This document shows positions 30,861 to 40,378 of a stretch of DNA of 64,000 bases, piece by piece. The stretch covers positions 626,001-690,000 of the forward strand of contig NZ_CAKMRU010000001.1 in the NCBI RefSeq assembly GCF_928368155.1, in the 5' to 3' direction. The first letter of the stretch is position 1. Each line of letters starts with the position of its first letter. Under the pieces are notes generated by a model. It was not told the origin of the DNA. It worked only from the letters and a program-made list of their open reading frames with translations, and did no database searches. The stretch comes from Anaerococcus ihuae. Lineage in GTDB: Bacteria > Bacillota > Clostridia > Tissierellales > Peptoniphilaceae. The position numbers and the translations under genes were made by a program.

Positions 30861-31559
30861 CTCTTCAAGTATATATGTACAAACTTCTTTCATCATATAG
30901 TCAACTTTATCTGACCAATCTGGGTCACTTGCATATAATTTTCCTATAGATTTTGTAGATATACCATTATAATATTTTCCATCTTCACTTAAGTAATTTT
31001 CTTTTAAAAATTTTGCAACGTGATTGATTGATTCACCCTTGTCTTTAAACTTATTAGCTGCATTTATAGGATCTTGATCAATTGCATTAAAACCAAAAAG
31101 GTTGTTTTTTGACTTAGCAAGATATGAATGACCATTGCCAGTTTCATGTTTTGCCATAGCCATTAGCAATATGGCATTTACTCCATGTTTTTCTTCAGCT
31201 TTTTTAAATTCAACTCCAAGACCTTGTAAATTTGTATTTTTAAGTCCAAATTCAAGTTCATCAGCTGTCAAATTTGTTTTATTTGTCAAATATAGCATGG
31301 AATTTTTGCTAATTTTATCAGAACCATTATTTTTTAATTCTTCTAAATCTTTTTCTAATTTTTCAAATCTATCTATTCTAGATTGTTTTAAAGAAAGGGT
31401 TTCGTTGCTAATTTCATTTACTCCAGTAATCAAACTATCTCTTTTATCTTTGTTTTTTGCAGCTAAAGATGATTTATCTAATCCTGTTGCAATAACTAGC
31501 ACAAGAACAATAGCTAAAAAAGATAAAAATGATATTTTAAATCTATTATTTCTTATCAT
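30855..31559 (-). CDS. Secreted/membrane-anchored glucosaminidase-domain protein (autolysin-like)
   Basis: 234 residues. An N-terminal hydrophobic segment (about 9-26) is an uncleaved anchor or signal peptide. A short charged coiled-coil (about 58-78) follows, then a mannosyl-glycoprotein endo-beta-N-acetylglucosaminidase domain (about 112-234). The putative catalytic Glu139 lies in AMAKHETGNG, with NNLFGFNA after it. It probably cuts glycan strands of peptidoglycan. No wall-binding repeats are present. It is monocistronic with its own terminator, and a WalR-like box stands just upstream. Confidence 0.82.
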   Translation of the reverse strand: MIRNNRFKISFLSFLAIVLVLVIATGLDKSSLAAKNKDKRDSLITGVNEISNETLSLKQSRIDRFEKLEKDLEELKNNGSDKISKNSMLYLTNKTNLTADELEFGLKNTNLQGLGVEFKKAEEKHGVNAILLMAMAKHETGNGHSYLAKSKNNLFGFNAIDQDPINAANKFKDKGESINHVAKFLKENYLSEDGKYYNGISTKSIGKLYASDPDWSDKVDYMMKEVCTYILEEK

Positions 31560-31584
31560 CTAGACCTCTTTTCATAAATAAATT

Positions 31585-31601
31585 GTAACAAAACAGTTAC
31601 A
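31585..31601 (-). promoter_or_regulatory. WalR (YycF)-like box before the glucosaminidase gene
   Basis: On the minus strand TGTAAC-N5-TGTTAC fits the known WalR consensus TGT(A/T)A(A/T/C)-N5-TGT(A/T)A(A/T/C) without mismatch. The same bases form the inverted repeat TTGTAAC-N6-GTTACAA (31583-31602). A TATAAT lies just upstream (plus ATTATA 31605-31610), and the box overlaps a second -10-like TACAAT. No walR gene is in the window, so regulation is inferred. Confidence 0.5.
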
Positions 31602-31635
31602 ATCATTATATCATTCTTTTGCTAGAATGCAAATA

Positions 31636-32205
31636 CTATTTTCTAGAACCAGGTTTTACTGCTGGAGTGTCTTTTAAATCATCTGGTAAATTATCTGGAT
31701 CGAAGGTATCAATTTGAACTTGTGTCGCTGAAATTAATTTTAAACCATTGATTTCATCTTTTCCTGACCTATTTACAATTGATGTAAGAGCCTTAACTTT
31801 TCCACCAAAGCTTTCTATTACATCAACAGTTTCGAATGAAGATTTTCCTGTTGTTACAACATCTTCAACAATAATAACATTCATTTCTTCTTTAATTTCA
31901 AATCCTCTTCTTAGAGTCATAATATTATCAACTCTTTCAGTAAATATTGCATTTACTCCCAAAGCTCTTGCAACTTCGTAGGCTATTATTATTCCTCCCA
32001 TAGCAGGCCCTACACACAAATCAACTTTAATTCCGGATTCTTTTATTTTTTCTGCAATAATTTTTGCAACTTCTTCACAATAAACTGGGTTTTCTATTAA
32101 TTTTGCACATTGAATATATTTTTTTGAGTGCTTTCCACTTGATAATAAAAAGTGACCTTCTAAAAGTGCATCTGATTTTTTTAATAATTCAATTGTTCTA
32201 TCCAT
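31636..32205 (-). CDS. pyrE: Orotate phosphoribosyltransferase
   Basis: Joins orotate with PRPP to give OMP. It has 189 residues with the PRPP loop VIIVEDVVTTGKSS near 125 and an N-terminal LLSSGKHSKKYIQ substrate segment. It is the last gene of the pyr operon, eight bases after pyrD. It is somewhat shorter than the E. coli enzyme but usual for Gram-positive PyrE. Confidence 0.95.
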   Translation of the reverse strand: MDRTIELLKKSDALLEGHFLLSSGKHSKKYIQCAKLIENPVYCEEVAKIIAEKIKESGIKVDLCVGPAMGGIIIAYEVARALGVNAIFTERVDNIMTLRRGFEIKEEMNVIIVEDVVTTGKSSFETVDVIESFGGKVKALTSIVNRSGKDEINGLKLISATQVQIDTFDPDNLPDDLKDTPAVKPGSRK

Positions 32206-32213
32206 ATCTTCTC

Positions 32214-33113
32214 CTAAATAATTTTTCTTATCTCATCTAATGAATCTAGATTTTCTCTTTGCATATATCTTTCTAAATCATCAACTATATTTATCATTGT
32301 ATTAAAATCTACAAAATTGCTAGTTCCAACTTGTATAGCACTTGCTCCTGCCATAATAAATTCCAAACAGTCCCTATAATTTGAAATTCCACCCATACCA
32401 ATTATTGGTAAATTTGTAGCATTGCTTGCTTCATACACCATTCTTAAAGCAATAGGTTTTATACAAGGTCCTGATAAGCCTGCAGTTTTATTTTCAAAAA
32501 CAGCCTTTTTATTATCAACATCAATTGCAAGAGCATTAAAAGTATTTACAAGAGATATGCAATCAGCTCCTGAATTTTCAGCAACTTTTACAAATTCTTT
32601 TATATCTCCAACATTTGGAGAAAGTTTTACCATCAAAACTTTTTTTGTAACTTTTCTTACCTTCTCTATAACTTCACAAGCTTTTTTGGGATCTGTACCA
32701 AATGCCATTCCACCTTCTTTTACATTTGGACATGAAATGTTTAATTCAATTATTGGTACACTTGTTTTATCAAGCATGGATGCTCCCTTAACATAATCTT
32801 CGACACTATGTCCACCAAGATTTGCAATTGTAACAGCATCTTTTGTTTCTAAAAACGGTAATTCTTCTTTTATGAAATATTCTATTCCAGGATTTTGTAA
32901 ACCAATAGAGTTCATAATTCCAGCAGCAGTTTCATAAATTCTTATTCCCTTGTTTCCCAAATTTTTATGTAGGGTTAGTCCTTTAGAAGAAATTCCTCCA
33001 AGTTTATTTATATCAATATAGTCTGCAAATTCTTTTCCAAAACCAAAAGTTCCACTTGCAGCTATAACTGGATTATTAAATTCAATTCCACAAATATTAA
33101 CTTTTAAACTCAT
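32214..33113 (-). CDS. pyrD: Dihydroorotate dehydrogenase class 1B, catalytic subunit
   Basis: FMN enzyme oxidising dihydroorotate to orotate. It has 299 residues, with NPVIAASGTFGFGKE at the start, NISCPNVKEGG carrying the active-site Cys, and IGMGGISNYRD near the phosphate site. Class 1B, NAD-linked, is assigned because pyrK is directly beside it and shares a base with it. Confidence 0.95.
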   Translation of the reverse strand: MSLKVNICGIEFNNPVIAASGTFGFGKEFADYIDINKLGGISSKGLTLHKNLGNKGIRIYETAAGIMNSIGLQNPGIEYFIKEELPFLETKDAVTIANLGGHSVEDYVKGASMLDKTSVPIIELNISCPNVKEGGMAFGTDPKKACEVIEKVRKVTKKVLMVKLSPNVGDIKEFVKVAENSGADCISLVNTFNALAIDVDNKKAVFENKTAGLSGPCIKPIALRMVYEASNATNLPIIGMGGISNYRDCLEFIMAGASAIQVGTSNFVDFNTMINIVDDLERYMQRENLDSLDEIRKII

Positions 33114-33829
33114 TAGAAAATCTCCTTTGAATCAAAAACTGGTCCATCCTTGCAAACTCTAATGAAATCGCCATGAACATTTTCTACTGTGCAGCCAAGG
33201 CATGCACCAATTCCACAAGCCATATGGGCTTCCATTGAAATTTGAATTTCAGCATTTTTATTTTTATTTGCCAAAGTTTTTAACATTTGATTTGGACCAC
33301 AAGCATAAATTACATCATATTTTTCTGTATCAATTTTATCTGTTATAAAAATTTTATCTTTTTTATCGATGGTTACAGTTGTAGAATTTACATAATCTTT
33401 AAAATAATCTGTAAAATATTCCTCATCACTAAATCCTGCATAAAAATCAGCTTTTAAGTCGAGAGATTTTGCTAAATATAAAAGTGGAGCTATTCCAATT
33501 CCTCCAGCAACTATTGCAGCTTTTTTTCCTTTTTTAATTTCAAATCCATTTCCCAAAGGACCAAGTAATTTTACCTTGGATCCTTCTTTTAAATCACTCA
33601 AAATTTTCGTTCCTACGCCCTTTACTTGGTATAAAAAAGACATAGATTCATCATCTTGATCACAAACACCAAAGGGTCTTGAAAGAAGTGGTGAATTTCT
33701 AAAACTATCACATCTTAACATAAAAAATTGACCAGGTCTTGCATTTAATCTTGTTTTTAACTTGCAAAAATAAATATCTTCTTTTATTTTTTTGTTAAAA
33801 ATTACAGAAGCTTCCCTATAAGATTCCAT
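33113..33829 (-). CDS. pyrK: Dihydroorotate dehydrogenase electron transfer subunit
   Basis: FAD and 2Fe-2S protein that passes electrons from PyrD to NAD. It has 238 residues. The flavin motif SRPFGVCD, nucleotide motif [10 protein letters not shown] and the C-terminal cysteines of [10 protein letters not shown] plus a late Cys complete the 2Fe-2S site. The start overlaps pyrF by 14 bases. Confidence 0.94.
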   Translation of the reverse strand: MESYREASVIFNKKIKEDIYFCKLKTRLNARPGQFFMLRCDSFRNSPLLSRPFGVCDQDDESMSFLYQVKGVGTKILSDLKEGSKVKLLGPLGNGFEIKKGKKAAIVAGGIGIAPLLYLAKSLDLKADFYAGFSDEEYFTDYFKDYVNSTTVTIDKKDKIFITDKIDTEKYDVIYACGPNQMLKTLANKNKNAEIQISMEAHMACGIGACLGCTVENVHGDFIRVCKDGPVFDSKEIF

Positions 33830-34682
33830 TATCTTGGATTTCCTTTCTAGTTTCTATACATTTTTCTCTAGCATAAAAACCTACCTTGTCATCTCCATCT
33901 TCAAAATTTAAATAATTCTTTAAAATTGCCCTAGAAGAATTTACAACTCCTCCATTTAATGAATTTAAAAGTTTATAAACATTTAAAGAATCAGCTTTTT
34001 GAGCTCCAAAACCAGGAATCAAGAAAAACATATTATTATATCTCTCTCTTATTTTTTCAACTTCTTCCTTGTGAGTTGCCCCAACTACAAGGCCAATTGG
34101 ACCGTATCCAGAATTATCAATCAATTCATCATTTACTTCTTTTAATTTATCTCCAATGGTATAGAATAATTCGTTATCATCTTTTAATCTTAAACATTCA
34201 AAATCATTTGCTCCAGGATTTGAAGTTCTTAAAAGAACAAAAATTCCCTTATCCTTGTTTTTGATAAATTCCAGATATGGTGAGATAGAATCCATGCCCA
34301 TATAAGGATTTAAAGTCATAAAATCAGCTTCAAAGTCTCCTGAAAAATGTGCTTTTGCATATTGACTAGCACTTTGAGCGATATCAGATCTTTTAACATC
34401 TGCAATTGATAATAAATCATTGTCTCTTAAATACTTTAAAGTATTTTTATAAGCAAGCATCCCCTCTATGCCGTATGATTCGTAGTAGGCAATTTGAAGT
34501 TTATAAATTGCACAAACATCTTTTGTATTATCAATAATTTCTTTATTAAAGTCAAACAAACTTTCACTTACACTTTTATTTTCCTTCATTTTTTCAGGAA
34601 TATAGTCAAGTGAAGTATCAAGACCTACACACACAAATCCATTTTCTTCAATTTTTTTATAAAGTCTTTCCATTAAGGTCAT
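33816..34682 (-). CDS. pyrF: Orotidine 5'-phosphate decarboxylase, type 2
   Basis: Converts OMP to UMP. It has 288 residues, the longer subfamily 2 type, with [12 protein letters not shown] at the start and the catalytic [11 protein letters not shown] near 94-104. The ATG at 34682 overlaps pyrC by 26 bases. It is preferred over the ATG three codons later because AAAGGA lies about ten bases before it. Confidence 0.93.
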   Translation of the reverse strand: MTLMERLYKKIEENGFVCVGLDTSLDYIPEKMKENKSVSESLFDFNKEIIDNTKDVCAIYKLQIAYYESYGIEGMLAYKNTLKYLRDNDLLSIADVKRSDIAQSASQYAKAHFSGDFEADFMTLNPYMGMDSISPYLEFIKNKDKGIFVLLRTSNPGANDFECLRLKDDNELFYTIGDKLKEVNDELIDNSGYGPIGLVVGATHKEEVEKIRERYNNMFFLIPGFGAQKADSLNVYKLLNSLNGGVVNSSRAILKNYLNFEDGDDKVGFYAREKCIETRKEIQDNGIL

Positions 34683-35853
34683 ATTTTAAAATTCCTTTCT
34701 TATAAACTCTAACAATTTCACCTTGAAGTTTTTGATTTAAAAATAATGAATTTTTTGATTTTGATAATATATTTTCTTCTTTATATTCATATATTTTATC
34801 CAAATCTATAAGGGTAAAATCTGCCTCATATCCTTCTTTTATTTTACCTTTTTTAATTTCAAGAAGTTTAGATGGGTTTGTTGACATTAATCTGATTAAA
34901 TCATTTAATGAAATAATTCCAGTCTTTACAAGGCTCATATATGATGTAGAAAAAGCCGTTTCAAGTCCAATAAAACCAGGTTTTCCATCTTCTTTTTCCT
35001 CTTTAGTGTGAGGAGCATGATCTGTTGCTATACAATCTACATATCCTTTTTTTATCATATCCAATAAAGCTTTTTTATCTTTTTCTTTTCTTATTGGTGG
35101 ATTTACTTTCAAATCATCTCTATCAGAAAAATAAATATGGTGTGGAGTTACTTCACAAGTAATATTTGCACCCAAATCTTTAAAATATCTTATTGCTTCA
35201 ATTGCTCCTTTTGTAGAAACATGTGAAAAATGAATAGGAACATCCATTTTATAGGAAAAATAACAATCTCTTAAAGTCATCAAATCTTCTGCAATTTCAT
35301 AATCATGTTTTGAAATTTCTTTGCACTCTTCATGTAGGGTAAACTTCAAATTATTTTCTTTGGCAATTTTTATTGCTTGATACATAGAAAAATCATCATC
35401 TACTCCCTTACCATCATTTGACAAAAATAAAAGACCTTCTGGCAAATCTTTTAAATGACTTAAATCATCGGTTTTGAAATCTTTTGTTATTGAATAAACT
35501 TGCTTAATATCAATTAAATCTAAATCTTTTCCTCTTTTTATAATATCTTGGTAGACTTCTTTGCTTGATACTATTGGATTTGTGTTTGGCATCAAATTTA
35601 CAGTTGTATATCCGCCTTTAAGGGCAGTCATTGATCCAGTTTTTAAATCTTCCTTGTAGGTAAAGCCAGGATCTCTAAAATGCGTATGCATGTCCACAAA
35701 AGAAGGAACCAAGATAAGACCATTACAGTCTATAATCTCAGTTTCCTCATCTTTTTCAAATTCTTTTGTTATAAATCCGTCTTCTACAAAGATGTTCCTT
35801 CTTGATATTTTAATATCATCAACAGCAACAAGATTTGTAAAAATTTTCTTCAT
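34657..35853 (-). CDS. pyrC: Dihydroorotase
   Basis: Zinc amidohydrolase closing carbamoyl-aspartate to dihydroorotate. It has 398 residues. Metal motif [10 protein letters not shown] is near 54, followed by MPNTNP, then HFSHVS and the late ATDHAPHT. These features identify the class I long form. It shares a base with pyrI upstream. Confidence 0.95.
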   Translation of the reverse strand: MKKIFTNLVAVDDIKISRRNIFVEDGFITKEFEKDEETEIIDCNGLILVPSFVDMHTHFRDPGFTYKEDLKTGSMTALKGGYTTVNLMPNTNPIVSSKEVYQDIIKRGKDLDLIDIKQVYSITKDFKTDDLSHLKDLPEGLLFLSNDGKGVDDDFSMYQAIKIAKENNLKFTLHEECKEISKHDYEIAEDLMTLRDCYFSYKMDVPIHFSHVSTKGAIEAIRYFKDLGANITCEVTPHHIYFSDRDDLKVNPPIRKEKDKKALLDMIKKGYVDCIATDHAPHTKEEKEDGKPGFIGLETAFSTSYMSLVKTGIISLNDLIRLMSTNPSKLLEIKKGKIKEGYEADFTLIDLDKIYEYKEENILSKSKNSLFLNQKLQGEIVRVYKKGILKYDLNGKTL

Positions 35854-36281
35854 TATTCCTCCACATCATAAATGTGATCACAATATGCGCATTTGTACAT
35901 TTTTTCTTCTCTATCTATTAAGATAAATTTGCTTTCAATATTTCTTTCAGTTGTAGAAACACAAGTTGGATTTTGACATTTTAAAATTCCCTTGCTTACT
36001 TCTGGTAATTCTAATTGTTTTTTCTCAACTACTTTTTCATCTTCAATAAAGTTTACAGTTGCATTAGGATCAATAATTGCTACTGCATCAAGATTTATAT
36101 CAAGATTATTTGCAATTTTTACTATATCTTTTCTTCCTTGAGAAGAGGAATTTGCATTTAAAATTAAGGCAACCTCATCTTCAATTTCGTCTAGGTGTAA
36201 AAGATTAAAAATTTTAATTCCCAATCCTCTTTTTATATGGTCTATTACAATTCCTTTTTTAAGTGAAGTAATCTCAAGCAT
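35853..36281 (-). CDS. pyrI: Aspartate carbamoyltransferase regulatory subunit
   Basis: Nucleotide-binding regulatory chain that associates with PyrB, giving feedback control by CTP/UTP. It has 142 residues, with a Cys4 zinc site (CQNPTC and later CAYC) near the C-terminus. Its overlap with pyrB (8 bases) suggests coupled synthesis in equal amounts. Confidence 0.94.
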   Translation of the reverse strand: MLEITSLKKGIVIDHIKRGLGIKIFNLLHLDEIEDEVALILNANSSSQGRKDIVKIANNLDINLDAVAIIDPNATVNFIEDEKVVEKKQLELPEVSKGILKCQNPTCVSTTERNIESKFILIDREEKMYKCAYCDHIYDVEE

Positions 36282-37203
36282 TATTTGCCTCCAATAATTT
36301 TATAATTAGTGCCATTCTTGCATACATTCCACATTTAACTTGTTGAAAATATAAAGCTCTTGGATCAGAATCTACATCTTTATCAATTTCATTAACTCTT
36401 GGAAGTGGGTGTAGGATTGCAAGATCTTTTTTTGCATTTGCTAATTTTTCTCTTGTCAAAACATATGAATCTTTTAATCTTGTATATTGATTATCTGAGA
36501 AAAATCTTTCTTTTTGAATTCTTGTCATATATAAAATGTCAAGATCATCAAGAGAGTTATCTAAAGATCTTTTTTCAACATATTCTATATTGTTTTTCTC
36601 GAAAACACTCTTTTTAATGTAGTTTGGTAATTTTAATTCTTCAGGAGATATTAAAACATATTCGTTGTTATCAAACAAGGTCATTACTTTTAATAGTGAA
36701 TGAACTGTTCTTCCGTATTTTAAATCTCCACAAATTCCTATCTTTAATCCTTCAAGTCTTTTCTTATAAGTTGAAATTGTTAGGATATCTGTTAGAGTTT
36801 GTGTTGGATGTTGGTGACCACCATCACCTGCATTTATAATTGGACAGTCAGAAGTTTCTGATGATAATTTTGCAGCTCCTTCTTGAGGATGGCGCATAGC
36901 AATTACATCAACATATTGACTTACAGTTCTAATTGTATCTTGTAAGCTTTCACCCTTAGCTTGGCTTGATGCTTTAGGATTTGAAAATCCCTCAACACTT
37001 CCTCCAAGTCTTAACATTGCTGATTCAAAAGAAAGTCTTGTTCTAGTAGAAGGCTCAAAAAAAAGAGTCCCTAATAGTTTTCCACTACAATAATTGGAAA
37101 ACTTATCAGGACTCTTCATTATGTCTTCTGCTAAATCAATTATTTCAAGTAAATCATCTTTAAACAAATCTTCTGCACTTAATAAATTTTTAATCTTTAG
37201 CAT
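36274..37203 (-). CDS. pyrB: Aspartate carbamoyltransferase catalytic subunit
   Basis: Condenses carbamoyl phosphate and aspartate, the committed step of pyrimidine synthesis. It has 309 residues with the carbamoyl-phosphate motif [11 protein letters not shown] near 52, HPTQTLTD near 134, and [10 protein letters not shown] near the end. It is the first gene of pyrB-I-C-F-K-D-E. No carbamoyl-phosphate synthase genes are in this operon. Confidence 0.96.
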   Translation of the reverse strand: MLKIKNLLSAEDLFKDDLLEIIDLAEDIMKSPDKFSNYCSGKLLGTLFFEPSTRTRLSFESAMLRLGGSVEGFSNPKASSQAKGESLQDTIRTVSQYVDVIAMRHPQEGAAKLSSETSDCPIINAGDGGHQHPTQTLTDILTISTYKKRLEGLKIGICGDLKYGRTVHSLLKVMTLFDNNEYVLISPEELKLPNYIKKSVFEKNNIEYVEKRSLDNSLDDLDILYMTRIQKERFFSDNQYTRLKDSYVLTREKLANAKKDLAILHPLPRVNEIDKDVDSDPRALYFQQVKCGMYARMALIIKLLEANNA

Positions 37204-37229
37204 TTAGACACTCCTTTTTTGTTTTTTTT

Positions 37230-37258
37230 ATTATACCAAATGAATTTATACTCGTCAA
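37230..37258 (-). promoter_or_regulatory. Strong promoter of the pyr operon
   Basis: Minus strand: TTGACG (37253-37258), 17-base spacer, perfect TATAAT (37230-37235), with TGG before the -10. The leader is only about 20 bases, A-rich, ending with AAGGAG. There is no room for a PyrR-type attenuator. Confidence 0.88.
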
Positions 37259-37261
37259 TAT

Positions 37262-37795
37262 TTATTTACGCTTTTCAATTAATTCATTAATTGATTCACT
37301 TGTCACATTTTTTCTATCAATTTCAAATTCATCTAAAATTTCTTCCAATAAATTTACATTTGTAAATTCAATTTCCATGTAAGGATCTGGGTATACATTT
37401 TTTGACCAAATGTCTATATCAAATCGTTGGCCCTTATAGGAATAAGAAATTCTTTTTTTATCTCCAACATATCTTTCAACTAAACCTATTTCCTCCAAAA
37501 TTTTAATCATATTTGAAGTTGAATTGATAAATGTGGTGTATTCATTATTTACTCTTATATTATCTTTGTTATCTACTGATTCTTTAAAGGTAAGCTCTGT
37601 TGCTTCTTTCTTATCATTTATAGTTTTTTCCCTAATCCTTAAATATCCATTAGGAAATTCTTTCGAATTTTTTGGAGCAAAAGTATGATTTGTTTGGATT
37701 TCTACTCCCAAAAATTCAGCTCCCTTCTCCTTTAATTTCTCTTCCATTTCTTCGATATCAATGTTTAATACCTTAATTTCTAATTCTCTATCCAT
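37262..37795 (-). CDS. CYTH domain protein (triphosphate-processing / class IV adenylate cyclase-like)
   Basis: 177 residues from the ATG at 37795. The EXEXK signature is at the N-terminus (RELEIKVLN), followed by alternating basic and acidic strands expected in the CYTH triphosphate tunnel. Family members hydrolyse inorganic triphosphate or thiamine triphosphate, or cyclise ATP; which one applies is open. A longer reading from 37843 is rejected because ATG 37795 has AAAGGA upstream and overlaps the preceding stop as TAATG. Confidence 0.83.
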   Translation of the reverse strand: MDRELEIKVLNIDIEEMEEKLKEKGAEFLGVEIQTNHTFAPKNSKEFPNGYLRIREKTINDKKEATELTFKESVDNKDNIRVNNEYTTFINSTSNMIKILEEIGLVERYVGDKKRISYSYKGQRFDIDIWSKNVYPDPYMEIEFTNVNLLEEILDEFEIDRKNVTSESINELIEKRK

Positions 37796-38475
37796 TAACT
37801 TATCCTTTCTGGCAAAAAATTTATATAATCTCCTGCCACACATTTTATTCCTATACCATCTACTATACCCTCAAAAATTTGTTTATGTCCTGGACCGTGT
37901 AAATGTCCATACAATAAATATTCTACTTGATAGTCCTTGCATATTCCAAAAAATTCATTTAATGACTTGTCGCTATTTAAGGGTGGATAATGTAAAATTA
38001 CTATTTTTTTATTATTTTCTTTATTAAAATCAAGTGAATTTTTAAGTCTTTGAAGCTCTCTTTTAAAAACTTTCTCATCATGGTCAGTAAATTCACTGTT
38101 ATCCCTACTTATCCATCCTCTTGTTCCACAAATATCGTATCCTTCTACAAAAAAAGAATTATTTTGTAGAAATTTTATACTTTTAAAATCCAAATCATTT
38201 AGTTTTTTTAAGGATGACCACCAATAATCATGATTTCCTTTTAAGAGAATTTTCTCTCCGTTCAAATCATCTATTTTTTTAAGGTCAATGTAAGCCTCTT
38301 CAATATTCATAGCCCAAGAAATATCTCCAACAATTAAAACAGTATCTTCTTTTTTTACAATTTTATTCCAATTATTAAATATTTTTTCTTGGTAATTTTC
38401 CCAAGCTTTACCAAATACTTCCATGGACTTTTTTTCTGTATAGTCAAGATGTAAATCTCCTATCGCATATATCAT
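37795..38475 (-). CDS. Calcineurin-like metallophosphoesterase
   Basis: 226 residues carrying all the metal motifs of the family: GDLHLD (residues 6-11), GDISWA, GNHDYWWSS, and GHLHGPGH near 196. The substrate is unknown. It overlaps the ATPase half before it by four bases and the CYTH gene after it by one base, so the cluster is tightly coupled. Confidence 0.85.
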   Translation of the reverse strand: MIYAIGDLHLDYTEKKSMEVFGKAWENYQEKIFNNWNKIVKKEDTVLIVGDISWAMNIEEAYIDLKKIDDLNGEKILLKGNHDYWWSSLKKLNDLDFKSIKFLQNNSFFVEGYDICGTRGWISRDNSEFTDHDEKVFKRELQRLKNSLDFNKENNKKIVILHYPPLNSDKSLNEFFGICKDYQVEYLLYGHLHGPGHKQIFEGIVDGIGIKCVAGDYINFLPERIS

Positions 38476-39386
38476 ATTTGCTCCATATTTATAAAATTTA
38501 TTTCAATATCTTCTCCATCAAAAACATTTTTTTCTCTTTTATGGCAAGTAAAGTATATTATTTGAAATTTTCTTGATAAATCTAGTAAATTTAATAAGGC
38601 CATTCTTAGCCTATTATTATCATAATTTATAAAAGCATCATCAAAAATCATAAATGAATTATCCAAGAGATTGTTTGAAAGTGCGAATCTCAACGAAAAA
38701 TTTACTTGATCAAAAAATCCCACAGATACTTTATCCATTCCAATTATCTCATTTTTTGATGTAACAATTACGGGTTCAAGATTATCATCATAGTCAATTT
38801 TTTTATATTTTCCTTTTGAAATTTGTCTTATAATTTGACTAATTAATGATGACATTTGATTTTTGTTATAAGTTAGCTTATCTTTATTAGAATTTATAAT
38901 ATCAATTGCCATATTAGAAGCTTTAATCTCAATTTCTAAGTTAGCTTTCTTTTTCATTATAATTTTTATGTCCTCAACTAGGTCAAGTTCTGTTGAAATA
39001 ATGTCTTCTACACTTGAAAGCTTCTTTTCCAATTTTAAATTTTCTTCCATTAATTTCTCATAAGCTGATTCATAAAATTTTATTTTATTTTCAATATCAA
39101 CGATATCTAAATTCTTATCTTTTAAATCAATAGCTTTATCATATTTTTCTTGACTAGATAAAATATTTAAAATTTCTAGAGTTTTATCCCTTTCAATTTT
39201 TAATTTTTCATATTCTTTATAAGAATCTTTTGCCATATCATAAGATATTTTAGAAGAAACAGAAATTTTAGAAAATTCATTATTTATTTTTATATTTAAG
39301 TCATTAATTCTTTCTTTTTCATTAATGTCTTTATTTTTATCTTTAAAATAAAAAAATAATAAAATAGGAATTATTAAAAAAATCAT
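38472..39386 (-). CDS. YhaN/SbcC-like ATPase, C-terminal half (split by frameshift)
   Basis: 304 residues: a hydrophobic segment (1-14), long coiled coil (about 20-175), then the C-terminal ATPase lobe with the signature SVGFFDQVNFSLRFAL and Walker B/D-loop MIFDDAFINYDNN. It has no Walker A, which is in the preceding fragment (39416-40378). The frame is open upstream to the T7 run at 39420-39426. Adding one T there joins both parts into one protein of about 638 residues with a two-helix membrane hairpin in the middle. I regard it as part of one gene. Confidence 0.8.
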   Translation of the reverse strand: MIFLIIPILLFFYFKDKNKDINEKERINDLNIKINNEFSKISVSSKISYDMAKDSYKEYEKLKIERDKTLEILNILSSQEKYDKAIDLKDKNLDIVDIENKIKFYESAYEKLMEENLKLEKKLSSVEDIISTELDLVEDIKIIMKKKANLEIEIKASNMAIDIINSNKDKLTYNKNQMSSLISQIIRQISKGKYKKIDYDDNLEPVIVTSKNEIIGMDKVSVGFFDQVNFSLRFALSNNLLDNSFMIFDDAFINYDNNRLRMALLNLLDLSRKFQIIYFTCHKREKNVFDGEDIEINFINMEQI

Positions 39387-39415
39387 ATAAGATCTTTTAC
39401 TTAAAAGTCCTAAAA

Positions 39416-40378
39416 TTAGAAAAAAATCGAAAATATTATAGGAAAAAAATAAGTTTTCTCAGCCTTATTTTGATAAAAGCTTGCTTTTTCTTCTAGTAAT
39501 TTATCAACTTTATCAAAATAAAAATCATTAATATCCTCAAAACTTTTGTATTTTTCCAATTTTTTTTCAATAATTTTTAAGGAATCTTTTCTAGATTTTT
39601 CTTCTATATAATTTGAATTCGCCTTATATTTTCTGTAATTATCTCTTGATTCTTTTAAACTTTCTATATTTGTTTTTAATTCATGTATCTTTTTTCTTTG
39701 ATTTTTTAATTTTATTATATCTAAATTGTAAGATTTTTTTATTTCTTTTATTTTTTGAGCTTCTTTTGTTTTTTCTTCTAGAAGTTTTATATTTTTTGCA
39801 TAGGGTTTAGTGTAGGCCCTTGGACTTCCAATCTTTTCAAGGTTTTTTTCTATATTTGAAATAGCCTTAAGTTTTGAAAAAACTAAATCTTTTGAAGGAT
39901 TTTTTAAAAAATCTATAATGACTTTTTTTGAGTCTTTATTTATTTTCTGAGCTTGATAGTTAGACAAGATATTCTTATATAAAGAATAATTTAAACCTAA
40001 AAAATACTCTCCCGGATAATTTAAATTTGATTTTTTTGAAGGAATTCCAATATTTTTTGCCAAGTTATATATCTTATATGATCCATCATCAAAGTTTCTA
40101 TCAATTCTATAGTCATCCCCATTAAAATATAAAATCATACTCCCTGAATATTTAAAAGATCCTATGGGTTTATATTTTTCTTTTTTAGAGGAAAATCTAA
40201 TTTTTTTATCTCCCTCATCAAAACCGTAGAAAATTCCCTCTACAAAATCAGAAATAGTTGATTTACCACTTTCGTTGTCCCCATAAATTAGATTAAAATT
40301 TTCTTTAAGTATTAAAGATTTATTTTGAAATTTACCAAAAGATGTCATATTTAATTTTTTTATAAAAATATTATTCAT
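39416..40378 (-). CDS. YhaN/SbcC-like ATPase, N-terminal half (split by frameshift)
   Basis: 320 residues. Walker A GDNESGKST (about 34-42) lies in an SMC-like head, followed by a coiled coil with many Lys and Glu (about 190-300) and the start of a membrane segment cut short by TAA at 39416. It overlaps the YhaO-like gene by eight bases. Such ATPases pair with a Mre11-like nuclease to process DNA ends. The stop directly follows a 7-T run, and the second half (38472-39386) supplies Walker B, so one base is missing or the run slips. Confidence 0.8.
   Translation of the reverse strand: MNNIFIKKLNMTSFGKFQNKSLILKENFNLIYGDNESGKSTISDFVEGIFYGFDEGDKKIRFSSKKEKYKPIGSFKYSGSMILYFNGDDYRIDRNFDDGSYKIYNLAKNIGIPSKKSNLNYPGEYFLGLNYSLYKNILSNYQAQKINKDSKKVIIDFLKNPSKDLVFSKLKAISNIEKNLEKIGSPRAYTKPYAKNIKLLEEKTKEAQKIKEIKKSYNLDIIKLKNQRKKIHELKTNIESLKESRDNYRKYKANSNYIEEKSRKDSLKIIEKKLEKYKSFEDINDFYFDKVDKLLEEKASFYQNKAEKTYFFPIIFSIFF
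39420..39426 (-). other. Homopolymer frameshift site in the yhaN-like gene
   Basis: Seven T residues on the minus strand immediately before CTAA. One extra T, or a -1 ribosomal slip, restores a continuous frame across both halves: the reading becomes SIFFLILGLLSKRSY leading into the downstream fragment. Confidence 0.8.

Noticed and set aside
31135-31563. A 142-residue plus-strand frame opposite the glucosaminidase gene
   Set aside because: Composition and position show it to be the antisense shadow of a real gene; no promoter or ribosome site supports it.
37204-37261. A PyrR-binding attenuator or other riboswitch before pyrB
   Set aside because: The space between promoter and start codon is too short for alternative stems.
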